A DNA stretch of 64,000 nucleotides from the NCBI RefSeq assembly GCF_011806425.1, contig NZ_JAATOV010000004.1:248001-312000 (forward strand), read 5' to 3'. A model generated the notes under the pieces. That model was not told where the DNA came from. It ran no database searches and saw nothing but the letters and a program-made list of their open reading frames with translations. The DNA is from Thalassospira lucentensis (GTDB lineage: Bacteria > Pseudomonadota > Alphaproteobacteria > Rhodospirillales > Thalassospiraceae). The position numbers and the translations under genes are program-made. Positions 52,981 through 62,041 of this stretch are shown one piece after another. Within the stretch, counting starts at the first letter, position 1. Each line of letters begins with the position of its first letter.

Positions 52981-53820
52981 TTAGTCGTCTTTCACGCAGA
53001 CCTGACGCTGGGTACCGAGTTTGTCGATGCCAAGTTCAACAACGTCGCCTTCCTTAAGATAACGCGGCGGATTGAAACCAAGACCAACACCCGGGGGCGT
53101 ACCCGTCGAAATGATGTCGCCCGGATGCAGGGTAAAGAACTGCGACAGATAGGAAATCAGATGCGGCACACGATAAACCATTGTTGCAGTCGATCCGTCC
53201 TGAACGCGTTCACCGTTCACATCAAGCCACATGCCGAGTTTGTCAAAATCACCAACTTCATCAGGTGTCACCAACCACGGGCCGGTCGGGCCGAAATTGT
53301 CTGATGATTTGCCTTTGGACCACTGGCCCGCACGTTCGATCTGATACGCACGTTCGGACACGTCATTAATCAGGCAGAAACCGGCAACGTGATCCATGGC
53401 GTTTTCTTCGGAAACGTATTTAGCCGTTTTGCCAATGACAAAACCAAGCTCAACTTCCCAATCGGTTTTTTCCGAACCGCGCGGAATAATGATCGGATCA
53501 TTCGGACCACAAATCGCCGATGTATATTTGGCAAAAATAACCGGCTCTGGCGGAACTTCCATACCCGATTCAGCAGCGTGGTCGGCATAGTTCAGACCAA
53601 TACAAATGAACTTCCCGGTTTGACCAACGCATGCGCCAAGACGCGGATCACCATCCACAAGCGGCAGGGTTTCCGGATCAATGGATTTCAAGCTATCAAG
53701 GCGGGTCAGGATATCCCCGGCAATATCATCAACGTGCCCTGACAAATCGCGCAATTTACCATTGGCATCAACAAGGGCCGGCTTTTCTGAACCGCGTTCG
53801 CCATAACGTGCAAATTTCAT
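52981..53820 (-). CDS. FAH-family hydrolase, probable 2,4-diketo-3-deoxy-sugar-acid hydrolase
   Basis: This is a fumarylacetoacetate-hydrolase-fold enzyme of 279 residues. IGLNYADHAAESGMEVP, the metal-binding pair in DWEVELGFVIGK, and ISTGTPPGVGLGFNPPRYLKEGD are family signatures. Homologues next to a 2-keto-3-deoxy-sugar-acid dehydrogenase cleave the 2,4-diketo acid to pyruvate plus a hydroxy acid (lactate from fuconate or rhamnonate, glycolate from pentonates). AAAGGAA precedes the ATG. It is the last gene of the minus-strand operon, 30 bases after the SDR, which supports sequential reactions. Confidence 0.9.
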   Translation of the reverse strand: MKFARYGERGSEKPALVDANGKLRDLSGHVDDIAGDILTRLDSLKSIDPETLPLVDGDPRLGACVGQTGKFICIGLNYADHAAESGMEVPPEPVIFAKYTSAICGPNDPIIIPRGSEKTDWEVELGFVIGKTAKYVSEENAMDHVAGFCLINDVSERAYQIERAGQWSKGKSSDNFGPTGPWLVTPDEVGDFDKLGMWLDVNGERVQDGSTATMVYRVPHLISYLSQFFTLHPGDIISTGTPPGVGLGFNPPRYLKEGDVVELGIDKLGTQRQVCVKDD

Positions 53821-53850
53821 GTGACTTTTATTCCTTTGTTAAAATTACGA

Positions 53851-54588
53851 TCAAGCGGTCCAACCGCCATCAACAACATGAACAACCCCGGTGGTAAAGC
53901 CACTCTCGTCCGATGCGAGATAGGCAACCAAAGCTGCAATTTCATCAGGTTTGCCGATCCGGCCCATTGGCTGGCGTTCGGCAAAGGCTTTAAGGGCACC
54001 TTCATAATCCCCGGTCGCACGCAGGCGGTCATGAAGGCTTGGGCTATCAACGGTGCCTGGCGCAATGGCATTGCACCGGATGCCCTGTTTGACATGATCA
54101 TTTGCAATCGCCCGCGTCATACCGGCAACGGCCGCCTTTGACGCGGAATAAACCAAACGGTTTACCGGGCCTGTGACCGGCCCTGCGACGGATGACATGT
54201 TAATAATCGAACCGTGCCCCTTTTCTAGCATCCCCGGAAGAACCGCGCGGATCATCCGAAACTGTGATTTTGCATTAAGTTCAAATGCGAAGTCCCATTC
54301 TTCTTCTGTTGCTTCAAGGATCGTTCCATTGTGAACGATGCCTGCACAGTTAAACAACACATCAACCGTGCCGATTTCATTAACCAAGGCCGTGATTGCC
54401 GATTTGTCGGTAACATCAAGCTTCTTGGCCTCAATACCGTCAATCGCATCAAGCTCAGCCAATGCGGCTTCATTAACGTCAGTCGCGATGACCCGCCCGC
54501 CTTCTTTGGCAAGTCGTTCGGCCGATGCACGTCCGATGCCTTGCCCTGCTGCTGTGACCAAACACAGTTTTCCTTCAAGTCGCTTCAT
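53851..54588 (-). CDS. SDR dehydrogenase, probable 2-keto-3-deoxy-L-fuconate type
   Basis: This is a classical short-chain dehydrogenase (245 residues) with TAAGQGIG nucleotide motif, NCAG, and catalytic YSASK. GIRCNAIAPGTVDSPSLHDRL and FAERQPMGRIGKPDEIA closely resemble the BDH2/2-keto-3-deoxy-L-fuconate dehydrogenase group, which oxidises the C4 hydroxyl of a 2-keto-3-deoxy sugar acid. With the downstream FAH hydrolase this gives a diketo-acid cleavage route. GGAGGAACT precedes the ATG. Substrate stereochemistry is not determined. Confidence 0.92.
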   Translation of the reverse strand: MKRLEGKLCLVTAAGQGIGRASAERLAKEGGRVIATDVNEAALAELDAIDGIEAKKLDVTDKSAITALVNEIGTVDVLFNCAGIVHNGTILEATEEEWDFAFELNAKSQFRMIRAVLPGMLEKGHGSIINMSSVAGPVTGPVNRLVYSASKAAVAGMTRAIANDHVKQGIRCNAIAPGTVDSPSLHDRLRATGDYEGALKAFAERQPMGRIGKPDEIAALVAYLASDESGFTTGVVHVVDGGWTA

Positions 54589-54597
54589 AGTTCCTCC

Positions 54598-55800
54598 TTA
54601 AACAGCTGGCAGGCACGACGGCCCAATGGGTTCAAATGTTTTGTAGGTCAGAATGAATTCCCGATGGCCAAGCGCCTCGGACTTGGTTTCGGCCCCCTTG
54701 GCAACAGAAACCACCAAATCGCGAATTTCCTGTCCGACTTCATCAATCGTGCGTCGGCCTTCGATGATGTCGCCAGCATTAACGTCCATATCGCCCGAAA
54801 GCGCGCGGTACGTATCGGGATTGGCGCAAATTTTAATGACGGGCGATATCGCCGATCCGACAACAGATCCGCGCCCAGTGACAAACAAGGTCAGATGCGC
54901 GCCACTGGCGATCATTTCGACAATCTCAGCATTGTCGGAAATGTTGGGGAAGCCAAACCGCACTTCGCCATCGGGCACCACATCCATCAGATAAAGCCCC
55001 CCTTTTGGCGGTACATCACCCGGTTTGATCAGCCCGGAAATACGGCTATCACCTGATTTGACATAGGCGCCCAGGCTTTTTTCCTCGATCGTGGAAAGCC
55101 CGCCTGCCGCATTGCCAGCGGCAAATGATCCATAGCCAAGCGTATCGTAATAGCGTTCCGCCTTTTGCACCGCGGCGCGCAGTTCTTCGCCCAGTTCCGG
55201 GGTGACCGCACGTTCGGCCATGATGTCTTCGCAACTGATCATTTCGCCAGTTTCTTCAAATATACAGGCAGCCCCCTCGCCGATCAGAAGATCAAAGGCC
55301 CTACCGGCGGCCGGGTTTCCCGAAATGCCCGACGTGCCGTCGGACCCACCGCAGATCGTGCCAATGACGAGCTCATGAACACCCATCGGGACACGATCAA
55401 CCTTGGCAACTTGATCAAGCGCGTTTTGAACCCAATCCCGGCCAGATTGTACCGTACTTGCCGTACCGCCCGATTTTTGGATCACCAAGGTTTCGACCGG
55501 ACGACCGGAATTTTTGACAGCGGTCGATACCCGTACCTTGTCGAAACTTTCACACCCAAGCGACACAAAAAGCACCGCCCCGACATTTGGGTGCGTGCAG
55601 AGTTGTTCCATCACGCGTGCGGCGTATTCATTGGGAAAACAGCCGGGAAAACCAATCAGTTGAACGTCTTCACCATCAAAACCGGCGACAATTTTTGACG
55701 CGACGAAATGCGCACATTCCACAAGATAAGCCACAACAACCGAGTTACGGATACCTTTGCGCCCATCAGAACGGAGGTAACCTGTGATTTCTTCTGTCAT
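54598..55800 (-). CDS. UxaA-family dehydratase, large subunit
   Basis: This is a 400-residue member of the altronate/galactarate dehydratase (UxaA) large-domain family. GYLRSDGRKGIRNSVVVAYLVECAH begins the domain, and GTICGGSDGTSGISGNPAAGRA and FEETGEMISCEDIMAERA hold conserved residues. Conserved cysteines, including in GFPGCFPNEYA, LGCESFDKV and GTICGG, could hold iron or form the active site. The family also contains (R)-sulfolactate sulfo-lyase large subunit SuyB, so sugar-acid dehydration and C-S cleavage are both possible. Its start overlaps the stop of the small subunit gene (ATGA). Confidence 0.88.
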   Translation of the reverse strand: MTEEITGYLRSDGRKGIRNSVVVAYLVECAHFVASKIVAGFDGEDVQLIGFPGCFPNEYAARVMEQLCTHPNVGAVLFVSLGCESFDKVRVSTAVKNSGRPVETLVIQKSGGTASTVQSGRDWVQNALDQVAKVDRVPMGVHELVIGTICGGSDGTSGISGNPAAGRAFDLLIGEGAACIFEETGEMISCEDIMAERAVTPELGEELRAAVQKAERYYDTLGYGSFAAGNAAGGLSTIEEKSLGAYVKSGDSRISGLIKPGDVPPKGGLYLMDVVPDGEVRFGFPNISDNAEIVEMIASGAHLTLFVTGRGSVVGSAISPVIKICANPDTYRALSGDMDVNAGDIIEGRRTIDEVGQEIRDLVVSVAKGAETKSEALGHREFILTYKTFEPIGPSCLPAV

Positions 55801-56111
55801 TTCGTTTCCCCCTGGTTAAGCCCGTTTGCGTCATCAAGCGCGTAAGTCGCCGTATAGGCCGACCGGATATTGTGAATATGAACATGTGCACCCGCTGGAA
55901 TGTCTTGGGTCGCGATCCCGATTGGCATGCCGTATTTCAAAATGCGTTCCCCCGCCGCGATATCGCGATAGGCGATCTTATGGGCAAGTGGGATTGGCTG
56001 CGTCAGGACAAAGGGACCACCTTCAAGCACCACCTTGGCACCTTCGGGTGCGGTGCTTCGCGCGACAAGGACATTGTCATTTGGATGCAAATGAAGAAAA
56101 GGTGCACTCAT
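55797..56111 (-). CDS. UxaA-family dehydratase, small (SAF-domain) subunit
   Basis: This 104-residue SAF-domain protein is the N-terminal module of UxaA-type enzymes as a separate subunit. [20 protein letters not shown] and [20 protein letters not shown] are typical, as is the [21 protein letters not shown] end, which carries histidines near the active site. A split small/large arrangement also occurs in SuyAB. Its start overlaps the MaoC stop by four bases, so translation is chained. Confidence 0.9.
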   Translation of the reverse strand: MSAPFLHLHPNDNVLVARSTAPEGAKVVLEGGPFVLTQPIPLAHKIAYRDIAAGERILKYGMPIGIATQDIPAGAHVHIHNIRSAYTATYALDDANGLNQGETK

Positions 56112-56554
56112 GGTTTCATCTCCACCATATAGATATGATCGGCAACCAGAGCGACTTCATCCTTCTGGTTTGTGACGGTCAAACGTTCTGTCACCCGGCC
56201 AAAGCCCGGACGCTTTTCCATCACTTCCTTTGCCGTAATTTCGACATCCGATTTGATCGTATCGCCAATAAAAACCGGCTTAATGAATCGTAGGCGGTCA
56301 TAGCCGTATGAAAAGGCCACCGGATTAATGACGGTGGCGGTCAAGCCAACCCCAATGGTGAACACCATCGTGCCATGGGCAATCCGCTGCCCAAATGGCA
56401 GGGTTTTGCAAAATTCCGCGTCCAGATGATGCGGAAAAAAATCGCCCGAATGTCCGGCGTGAACGACAAAATCGGTTTCAGTAATCGTACGCCCCACCGT
56501 CTGGCGATGTTCACCGATCTCGTAGTCCTCGTAATATTTGGTTTGCTCAAACAT
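56108..56554 (-). CDS. MaoC-family (hot-dog) hydratase/dehydratase
   Basis: This is a 148-residue single hot-dog protein. [21 protein letters not shown] is the usual start, and the catalytic hydratase-2 aspartate/histidine pair appears in [35 protein letters not shown] and [17 protein letters not shown] follow. Members act on enoyl-CoA or hydroxyacyl-CoA, so with the CoA-transferase gene it implies a CoA-thioester step not needed in known fucose pathways. ATG at 56554 gives a normal length; the open frame extends to 56779 through the overlapping Gfo gene. It overlaps that gene by eight bases. Confidence 0.88.
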   Translation of the reverse strand: MFEQTKYYEDYEIGEHRQTVGRTITETDFVVHAGHSGDFFPHHLDAEFCKTLPFGQRIAHGTMVFTIGVGLTATVINPVAFSYGYDRLRFIKPVFIGDTIKSDVEITAKEVMEKRPGFGRVTERLTVTNQKDEVALVADHIYMVEMKP

Positions 56555-57602
56555 CCGCTGCCTCCTTGATCGGGTGCATCGGCTTGGCGGAGCTTTGATA
56601 GGCGGCCTCAACCAACGCCATGGTGTGCCACGCGTCCTCAGCCGCCCCCTCAAGGTCGGCATCAAGACCGGCAGCAAATCTTTGCACTTGGGCAAAACGA
56701 CCGCGGAATGCGGCGATAAACCAGTTCCCGACAAGCGGCACCTGTCGCCATTCCCCATCGGTGTTGAGCCAAAGTTCATCCGGCTCGCCTTTGGGGTAAT
56801 CCAAATTCACCCCAAGTTTCAGATAAGCAGCCCCCTTGGTCCCGCAAATACGAAACTCGCAAGCCTGGAATTTGCGGCCAAATGCGTGGTTATGATTGAT
56901 CGATAAATTGCACCGAACGTCGTCGCCGTAATCAAGCATTATGGCACTGCGGGTATTCGACACCGTTGACGTGGGATGCCCGACCGTGCGCGCATGAACG
57001 CCTTTGGGATTGCCAAAAAGATCGCGAACGAAATCAAGGTAGTGGATCGAATGCAAAAGAATTTCGACCCGTGGCAGCTTCAACAAAAATTCCCAAAGAT
57101 GCCACGGCGTATCCAATGCAAGCCACGCATCAAAATCAACAAGATCACCCAAAATCCCCTGTGAAACGGCATCTTTAAGCGCAAGCGACATCGGCGCAAA
57201 ACGAAGCTGGAAATTCACTGCGGCCTTAAGCCCCTTGCGCCGGATCACCGAGATAATCCGGTCTGCCTCGGCCAAGTCGGAACCAAGCGGCTTTTGAATG
57301 ATCGCAATCGCACCATCAGGCAAAGCTTCAAGCAACTGGGCAATGGCCGTTGGCGGCACCGCAAGATCGTAAATCGTCCCGTCTTGGCCGGTTGCGTCTT
57401 CAAGCGTCTCAAACGCCTGCGTGCCCCAAGCGGTTGCAACCTTTTGCGCCTTGGCAAGATCGGGGTCATAAATCCCCGCCACCGGCACCCCCAAATCACG
57501 ATAAGCCGGAAGGTGCGCGTCCGTCACGATGGACCCCGCACCGAAAATCACAACTGGGGTTGGCGTTTCTGGCATCTCAATGGTTTGGCGCAACTCAGTC
57601 AT
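56547..57602 (-). CDS. Gfo/Idh/MocA-family oxidoreductase
   Basis: This is an NAD(P)-dependent sugar dehydrogenase family member of 351 residues. The N-terminal Rossmann fold begins [19 protein letters not shown]. The usual EKP catalytic-lysine motif reads QKP ([11 protein letters not shown]), and [14 protein letters not shown] is the substrate-side helix with conserved histidines. It may oxidise the free sugar to its lactone or act at another carbon. It is coupled at both ends (8-base overlaps with neighbours). Confidence 0.9.
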   Translation of the reverse strand: MTELRQTIEMPETPTPVVIFGAGSIVTDAHLPAYRDLGVPVAGIYDPDLAKAQKVATAWGTQAFETLEDATGQDGTIYDLAVPPTAIAQLLEALPDGAIAIIQKPLGSDLAEADRIISVIRRKGLKAAVNFQLRFAPMSLALKDAVSQGILGDLVDFDAWLALDTPWHLWEFLLKLPRVEILLHSIHYLDFVRDLFGNPKGVHARTVGHPTSTVSNTRSAIMLDYGDDVRCNLSINHNHAFGRKFQACEFRICGTKGAAYLKLGVNLDYPKGEPDELWLNTDGEWRQVPLVGNWFIAAFRGRFAQVQRFAAGLDADLEGAAEDAWHTMALVEAAYQSSAKPMHPIKEAADV

Positions 57603-57924
57603 GGTGGAACACCTCGTTCATCTCAGCCCACCATTCGCCGTCACCGCGAGTTTCAAGCGGTCGCTGAAGCGGTTCACATACCGACCACCATCGTTGGGTT
57701 TCGGGGTCGGCAGCCATTTTCGCCATATCTGCCGCAAAATCATCGCCGACATATTCGAAATAGGCAAAAAGCAGGTTTTCCGGCTGTTTGAGGAAAATCG
57801 AATAATTGCGGATGTTGCAGTCCGATATCTTGGCCAAAACACCCGGCCATGCATCTGCGTGCAGGGTTTTGTATTGTGCAATCGCATCTTCGCCGATGCC
57901 AATCACTTGTCCATGCCTGACCAT
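57595..57924 (-). CDS. RhaM-type sugar mutarotase
   Basis: This is a 109-residue L-rhamnose mutarotase (YiiL/RhaM) family protein that interconverts anomers of a sugar. The catalytic histidine lies in TLHADAWPGVLAKI. NYSIFLKQPENLLFAYFEYVG and TQRWWSVCEPLQRP match the family core. Related proteins act on L-rhamnose or L-fucose, which supports a 6-deoxy or similar hexose as pathway substrate. The start overlaps the TAA stop of the enolase gene (TAATG). Confidence 0.9.
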   Translation of the reverse strand: MVRHGQVIGIGEDAIAQYKTLHADAWPGVLAKISDCNIRNYSIFLKQPENLLFAYFEYVGDDFAADMAKMAADPETQRWWSVCEPLQRPLETRGDGEWWAEMNEVFHHD

Positions 57925-59039
57925 TATGTGTCCTCCCTTATCTCAAACGAACTTCCCGAAACAGTCAGCGCTTTGAGTTTTTCGTGATCCCAATCAATGC
58001 CAAGTCCGGGGGTATCCGGCGCGATTGCGGTCCCCGCCTTACACGCCATCGGGGCTGCGATGTCTTCAAGTTGCGGGATATATTCAAGCCACGGTGCATT
58101 GGGCACGGCACACACCAAACTGACATGCAACTCCATCAGGAAATGCGGGCAGATTGCGATGTTATGCGCCTCCGCCAGATGGGCGACTTTTAGCCACGGC
58201 GTAATCCCGCCAACCCGCGCCACATCTGCCTGAACAATGGTGCACGCATCTGCTGCGATATAATCGGCAAACTGTCCCGGGCTATACAGGCTTTCACCCA
58301 CGGCCACAGGAACGCGCGAATGCGCCTGCAACCGCCGATGGCCTGCGATATCGTCCGATGGCAACGGTTCTTCGAACCACGCAATGTTTAGGCGTTCAAG
58401 CATCGGGACGCGCCTTTGTGCCTCGGCGGCGGTCATGGACTGATTGGCATCGGTCATGATTTCATAGTCATCGCCAAGGGCAGATCTCACCGCCTCAAGC
58501 CGTGCAACATCCCCGGAAACAGACGGCGTTCCGATTTTAACTTTTGACCCTAAAAACCCTTTGGCCTTGGCGTTTTGCGCGTCCTCGACCAACGCTTTTG
58601 GGGGTAAATGCAGCCACCCGCCTTCGGTGGTGTACATGGGAACGGTTTTCTTTGCCCCACCCGCCAACACATGAAGCGGAAGTCCCGTCTTTTGCCCGCG
58701 CATATCCCAAAGGGCGGTATCGATTGCCGCAAGCGCAAGCGACATAATCGGCCCCACGGCCGTGGCATGCGAACAAAACAAAAGATCGCGCCAGATTGCC
58801 TCAATCCGATCCGCGTCCTGCCCCATCAACCGTGGCAGCAACGTTTCGCGCAACAGCATCAAAATGGACGGGCCCCCATCGCCGATGGTGTAGCTATAGC
58901 CCATGCCGCCCGCGCCATCCGCATCGTGTAAAACAACAAAGATTGTTTCTTGCGACTTAAACGACTGGATCGCGTCGGTACGGACAACCTTGGGCGCAAG
59001 ATCGACCATAAACGCATTTGCACTGGTAATTCGTGCCAT
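57924..59039 (-). CDS. Enolase-superfamily sugar-acid dehydratase (mandelate racemase subgroup)
   Basis: This is a mandelate-racemase/muconate-lactonising-type enzyme of 371 residues. K166 and K168 (SKVKIG), the metal ligands D197 (TDANQS), E223 (FEEPL) and E249 (GESLY), and the D272/H299 dyad (CPHF) line up within two residues of mandelate racemase numbering. It should dehydrate an aldonic acid such as L-fuconate or L-rhamnonate to its 2-keto-3-deoxy acid. It is shorter than known L-fuconate dehydratases (about 430), so the substrate may differ. GTGAGG precedes the ATG at 59039; a GTG at 59051 is less likely. Confidence 0.92.
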   Translation of the reverse strand: MARITSANAFMVDLAPKVVRTDAIQSFKSQETIFVVLHDADGAGGMGYSYTIGDGGPSILMLLRETLLPRLMGQDADRIEAIWRDLLFCSHATAVGPIMSLALAAIDTALWDMRGQKTGLPLHVLAGGAKKTVPMYTTEGGWLHLPPKALVEDAQNAKAKGFLGSKVKIGTPSVSGDVARLEAVRSALGDDYEIMTDANQSMTAAEAQRRVPMLERLNIAWFEEPLPSDDIAGHRRLQAHSRVPVAVGESLYSPGQFADYIAADACTIVQADVARVGGITPWLKVAHLAEAHNIAICPHFLMELHVSLVCAVPNAPWLEYIPQLEDIAAPMACKAGTAIAPDTPGLGIDWDHEKLKALTVSGSSFEIREDT

Positions 59040-59047
59040 TTGCGGCC

Positions 59048-60133
59048 TCACTTTTTCTGGGTATCGCCAGTCTCGGCATCAAACAGATGGCATTTATCGA
59101 GCATGATCTGGAACGTCATGCGCTCGCCACGGTGTACCGGACGGGGATTAAGCATCTTGGCCTGAACTTCTGTCCCGGCCAAAACCGCAAACAACAGGGT
59201 TTCCGTGCCAAGTGGCTCTGTCAGGTCCACCGTCATTTCAACCTCGGCCATGTGCTCGCCACGTGGCAAAGCATGCCCCACCGGCATGATGTTATCGGCG
59301 CGCACCCCGAATGTAATCGCCTGCCCTTCATCGGTGAAATAGCCCGGCGGCACGGGCAAACGGGTGCCATCGGCAAATTCGATCTGACCGTCTTTGACGA
59401 CACCATCAAGCAAGTTCATCGGCGGTGACCCGATAAAGGTCGCAACAAAGGTGTTGATCGGATTTTCAAACACCTCAAGCGGCGTTCCGACTTGCTCTAT
59501 ATGGCCATCGCGCATGATGACAATCCGATCAGCAAGGGTCATGGCCTCGATCTGATCATGGGTGACATAAATGATGGTCGAGCCAAGCTTTTGATGCAGC
59601 TTTTTGATTTCAACCCGCATCTGGGTACGCAATTTCGCATCAAGGTTCGATAGCGGTTCATCGAACAAAAATACTTCCGGATCGCGCACAATCGCACGGC
59701 CCATGGCAACGCGTTGGCGTTGCCCACCCGAAAGGGCGCCGGGCTTACGATCCAAAAGGGGTGTCAGCGACAAAATATCGGCAGCTTCATTCACGGCCTT
59801 GTCGATGTCAGCCTGTGAATGTTTGGCAATATGAAGCGAAAACCCAAGGTTTTCGCGCACCGTCATATGCGGATAAAGCGCATAGTTCTGAAACACCATA
59901 GAGATGTTGCGATCACGTGGCGGCAAATCGTTGACCACGCGCCCGCCGATTTGCACGTCGCCGCCCGAAATTGCTTCGAGGCCTGCGACCATACGCAGCG
60001 TTGTCGATTTCCCGCACCCTGACGGGCCAACCAGCACGACAAACTCACCATCGGCGATATCCAGATTGATCGCATGGACGACCTCAAGCGGGCCGTATTT
60101 CTTGACCACATTGCGAAGGTGGACCTGAGCCAT
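59048..60133 (-). CDS. Sugar ABC transporter ATPase (UgpC/MsmK type)
   Basis: This is the ATPase of a CUT1-type carbohydrate importer. Walker A GPSGCGKST, signature LSGGQRQRVAMGRAI, Walker B VFLFDEPLSNLD and the switch histidine in YVTHDQIEAM are present. The C-terminal TOBE/OB domain includes FIGSPPMNLLDG. At 361 residues it matches UgpC. It sits downstream of the two permeases (5-base gap) and just before the dehydratase. Confidence 0.95.
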   Translation of the reverse strand: MAQVHLRNVVKKYGPLEVVHAINLDIADGEFVVLVGPSGCGKSTTLRMVAGLEAISGGDVQIGGRVVNDLPPRDRNISMVFQNYALYPHMTVRENLGFSLHIAKHSQADIDKAVNEAADILSLTPLLDRKPGALSGGQRQRVAMGRAIVRDPEVFLFDEPLSNLDAKLRTQMRVEIKKLHQKLGSTIIYVTHDQIEAMTLADRIVIMRDGHIEQVGTPLEVFENPINTFVATFIGSPPMNLLDGVVKDGQIEFADGTRLPVPPGYFTDEGQAITFGVRADNIMPVGHALPRGEHMAEVEMTVDLTEPLGTETLLFAVLAGTEVQAKMLNPRPVHRGERMTFQIMLDKCHLFDAETGDTQKK

Positions 60134-60137
60134 TTTA

Positions 60138-61004
60138 TTATCCTTTCACGCCGCCAAAAGTAAGGCCGGCAATGAGGTGTTTCTGCACGAGGAACGTCAA
60201 AATAAGCGCGGGGATAATCATCAACACCGCAAGCGCACACATCCCCCCCCAATTGAGGGTAAATTCAGACGTAAAATCGAGAAGCCCGACCGGCATGGTC
60301 TTTGACGTGGTGGACCGCGTGAGCTGAGACGCCAACGCATATTCATTCCACGATGTCAGAAAGGCAAAGATACCCGCCGATGCGATGCCAGACCGCGCCA
60401 CGGGAAACTCAACACGCCAAAATGCCTGCCAGCGTGTGCAGCCATCAATTTCGGCGGCTTCGGCCAGTTCAGGCGGCACCTGACGGAAGAAACCGTCGAT
60501 CAGCCAAATCGTGAACGGCACGTTTAAGGCCACATAGGCAATAATCATCCCAAAATGCGTATCGATAATCCCGACACGGGCAAACAGGATGAATAACGGC
60601 AAGGATAACGCCACCCCCGGCACAGCACGCGTCACCATCAGGCCAACAAAAATACCGCCCTTAAATTTGAATTTATAACGTGCAAAGGCATACCCACCGG
60701 CCATCCCGATCAAAATCGCAATAACGGTTGAGGTCACCGAAATCACCAATGAGTTTGCGAAATAGGTCAGGACAGGCACCCCGCCCTCGCCGATCCCGCC
60801 GAACATGGCGCGGTAATGATCGAAATTCAGCTCGTTAGGGATCCAGACTGGTGGTTTCGCCATGATTTCCACCGTCGGGCGGAAAGAGTTCAAAACGATC
60901 CATAAGCCCGGCACACACAGCACCATCATGGCAAAAAACAAGCCAAGAGAATGGGCAACTTTGAGCATCTGACGGCGAAGATTATGATTTGAATTGGTCG
61001 CCAT
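60138..61004 (-). CDS. Sugar ABC transporter permease (MalG type)
   Basis: This is a six-helix CUT1 permease of 288 residues. The EAA coupling loop reads ELAEAAEIDGCTRWQAFWRVEFP. NSFRPTVEIMAKPPVWIP near the N-terminus is the usual first periplasmic loop of MalG-like subunits. It pairs with the MalF-type permease encoded three bases upstream. Confidence 0.95.
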   Translation of the reverse strand: MATNSNHNLRRQMLKVAHSLGLFFAMMVLCVPGLWIVLNSFRPTVEIMAKPPVWIPNELNFDHYRAMFGGIGEGGVPVLTYFANSLVISVTSTVIAILIGMAGGYAFARYKFKFKGGIFVGLMVTRAVPGVALSLPLFILFARVGIIDTHFGMIIAYVALNVPFTIWLIDGFFRQVPPELAEAAEIDGCTRWQAFWRVEFPVARSGIASAGIFAFLTSWNEYALASQLTRSTTSKTMPVGLLDFTSEFTLNWGGMCALAVLMIIPALILTFLVQKHLIAGLTFGGVKG

Positions 61005-61007
61005 GCG

Positions 61008-61904
61008 TTACATCCCCATCCCGAGTTCTTGGCGAGATTTGGTCAGTTTCTTAAAGAAATAGACGGTAAAGAAAATCGCGAGGAAGATAGAGATATAGCC
61101 CATCGCATTGGCATACCCCATGCGCGCATCCACATAGCCCGTCCGCCCAATCAGCGTCCAAAGAAGCTCTGTCCGGCGTGCTGGCCCACCATTGGTCATG
61201 ATCTGAACGATGTCATAGGCACGTGCCACATCAAGCGACCGGATCGCCATCGCGATATAGATAAAGGGCATCAAAAACGGCAAGGTGACATAACGGAACG
61301 ACTGCAAAGCCGTGCAACCGTCAACCTTTGCTGCCTCAAGCGGATCACGCGGGATCGCGTACAGCCCTGCTAGAATGAGAATTCCAAACACCGATGTCGA
61401 TGTCCAAACCTCTGCAAAGATGATTGAAAACATCGCAAGGTTACCGTCAACCAACCATGGAATGGCGGTATCGGTAATGCCAAGTGACTGCAGTGCGTTG
61501 TTCACCAGTCCCACATTATCATTAAAGATAAACTTGAACTGAAAACCGACCAGGATCGGCGAAAACATCATGGGAAACATCATCATCGTGCGCAAAAGAC
61601 GCTGACCACGGGTGACCTTTGACACCATGATCGCAATGCCAAGCCCCAGCAACATTTCAAGGTTAAGCGCAACCGTCAGCAAAAGAACCGTGCGCCCAAA
61701 GGCCGCCCAAAACTTGGCATCGGTGATGGCTTTTTCGTAATTGAACAACCCGACCCAGTTAAAAATACTGTCTGGCCGCGTCAGTCGGTAGGACGTGAAA
61801 CTTGAATAAAGTGACAGAACAAGCGGGATCAGCACGACGGCCGATAAAATGATGATGGCTGGTAAAAGCAGAACCAACCACTGAGGGAGCTTCAAGCGCT
61901 TCAT
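61008..61904 (-). CDS. Sugar ABC transporter permease (MalF type)
   Basis: This is a CUT1 permease of 299 residues with six helices. The first is LVLLLPAIIILSAVVLIPLVLSLYSSF, and the EAA loop reads PLEAAKVDGCTALQSFRYVTLP. I chose ATG at 61904; the open frame runs to 62012, but that stretch lacks membrane sequence. A strong hairpin lies between the binding protein gene and this one. Confidence 0.94.
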   Translation of the reverse strand: MKRLKLPQWLVLLLPAIIILSAVVLIPLVLSLYSSFTSYRLTRPDSIFNWVGLFNYEKAITDAKFWAAFGRTVLLLTVALNLEMLLGLGIAIMVSKVTRGQRLLRTMMMFPMMFSPILVGFQFKFIFNDNVGLVNNALQSLGITDTAIPWLVDGNLAMFSIIFAEVWTSTSVFGILILAGLYAIPRDPLEAAKVDGCTALQSFRYVTLPFLMPFIYIAMAIRSLDVARAYDIVQIMTNGGPARRTELLWTLIGRTGYVDARMGYANAMGYISIFLAIFFTVYFFKKLTKSRQELGMGM

Positions 61905-62001
61905 CGGGATGTCCCATAAGTCGGCACGGATGGCTTCGTGCGTTTGGGTCTGAGGATGGTCGAAAGACGGATGGCAGATTGCAGACGGCAGATGGAAAAT
62001 T

Positions 62002-62029
62002 GGGCGGCGCACTTAACGCTGCGCCGCCC
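62002..62029 (-). terminator. Hairpin between binding-protein and permease genes
   Basis: GGGCGGCGCA pairs perfectly with TGCGCCGCCC around an 8-base loop, 13 bases after the binding-protein stop. With no T run it may stabilise the binding-protein message or attenuate downstream expression, giving excess binding protein over permease. Confidence 0.7.
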
Positions 62030-62041
62030 AACCGATCCGGC

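Noticed and set aside
54598-56111. Firm call as (R)-sulfolactate sulfo-lyase SuyAB
   Set aside because: Subunit sizes fit, but no sulfonate-specific neighbour (dehydrogenase, sulfite exporter) is present, so only the broader UxaA family is supported.
61968-62000. Direct GGCAGAT/GCAGAC repeats next to the hairpin
   Set aside because: Short and imperfect; no evidence for a mobile or dispersed element from this window alone.
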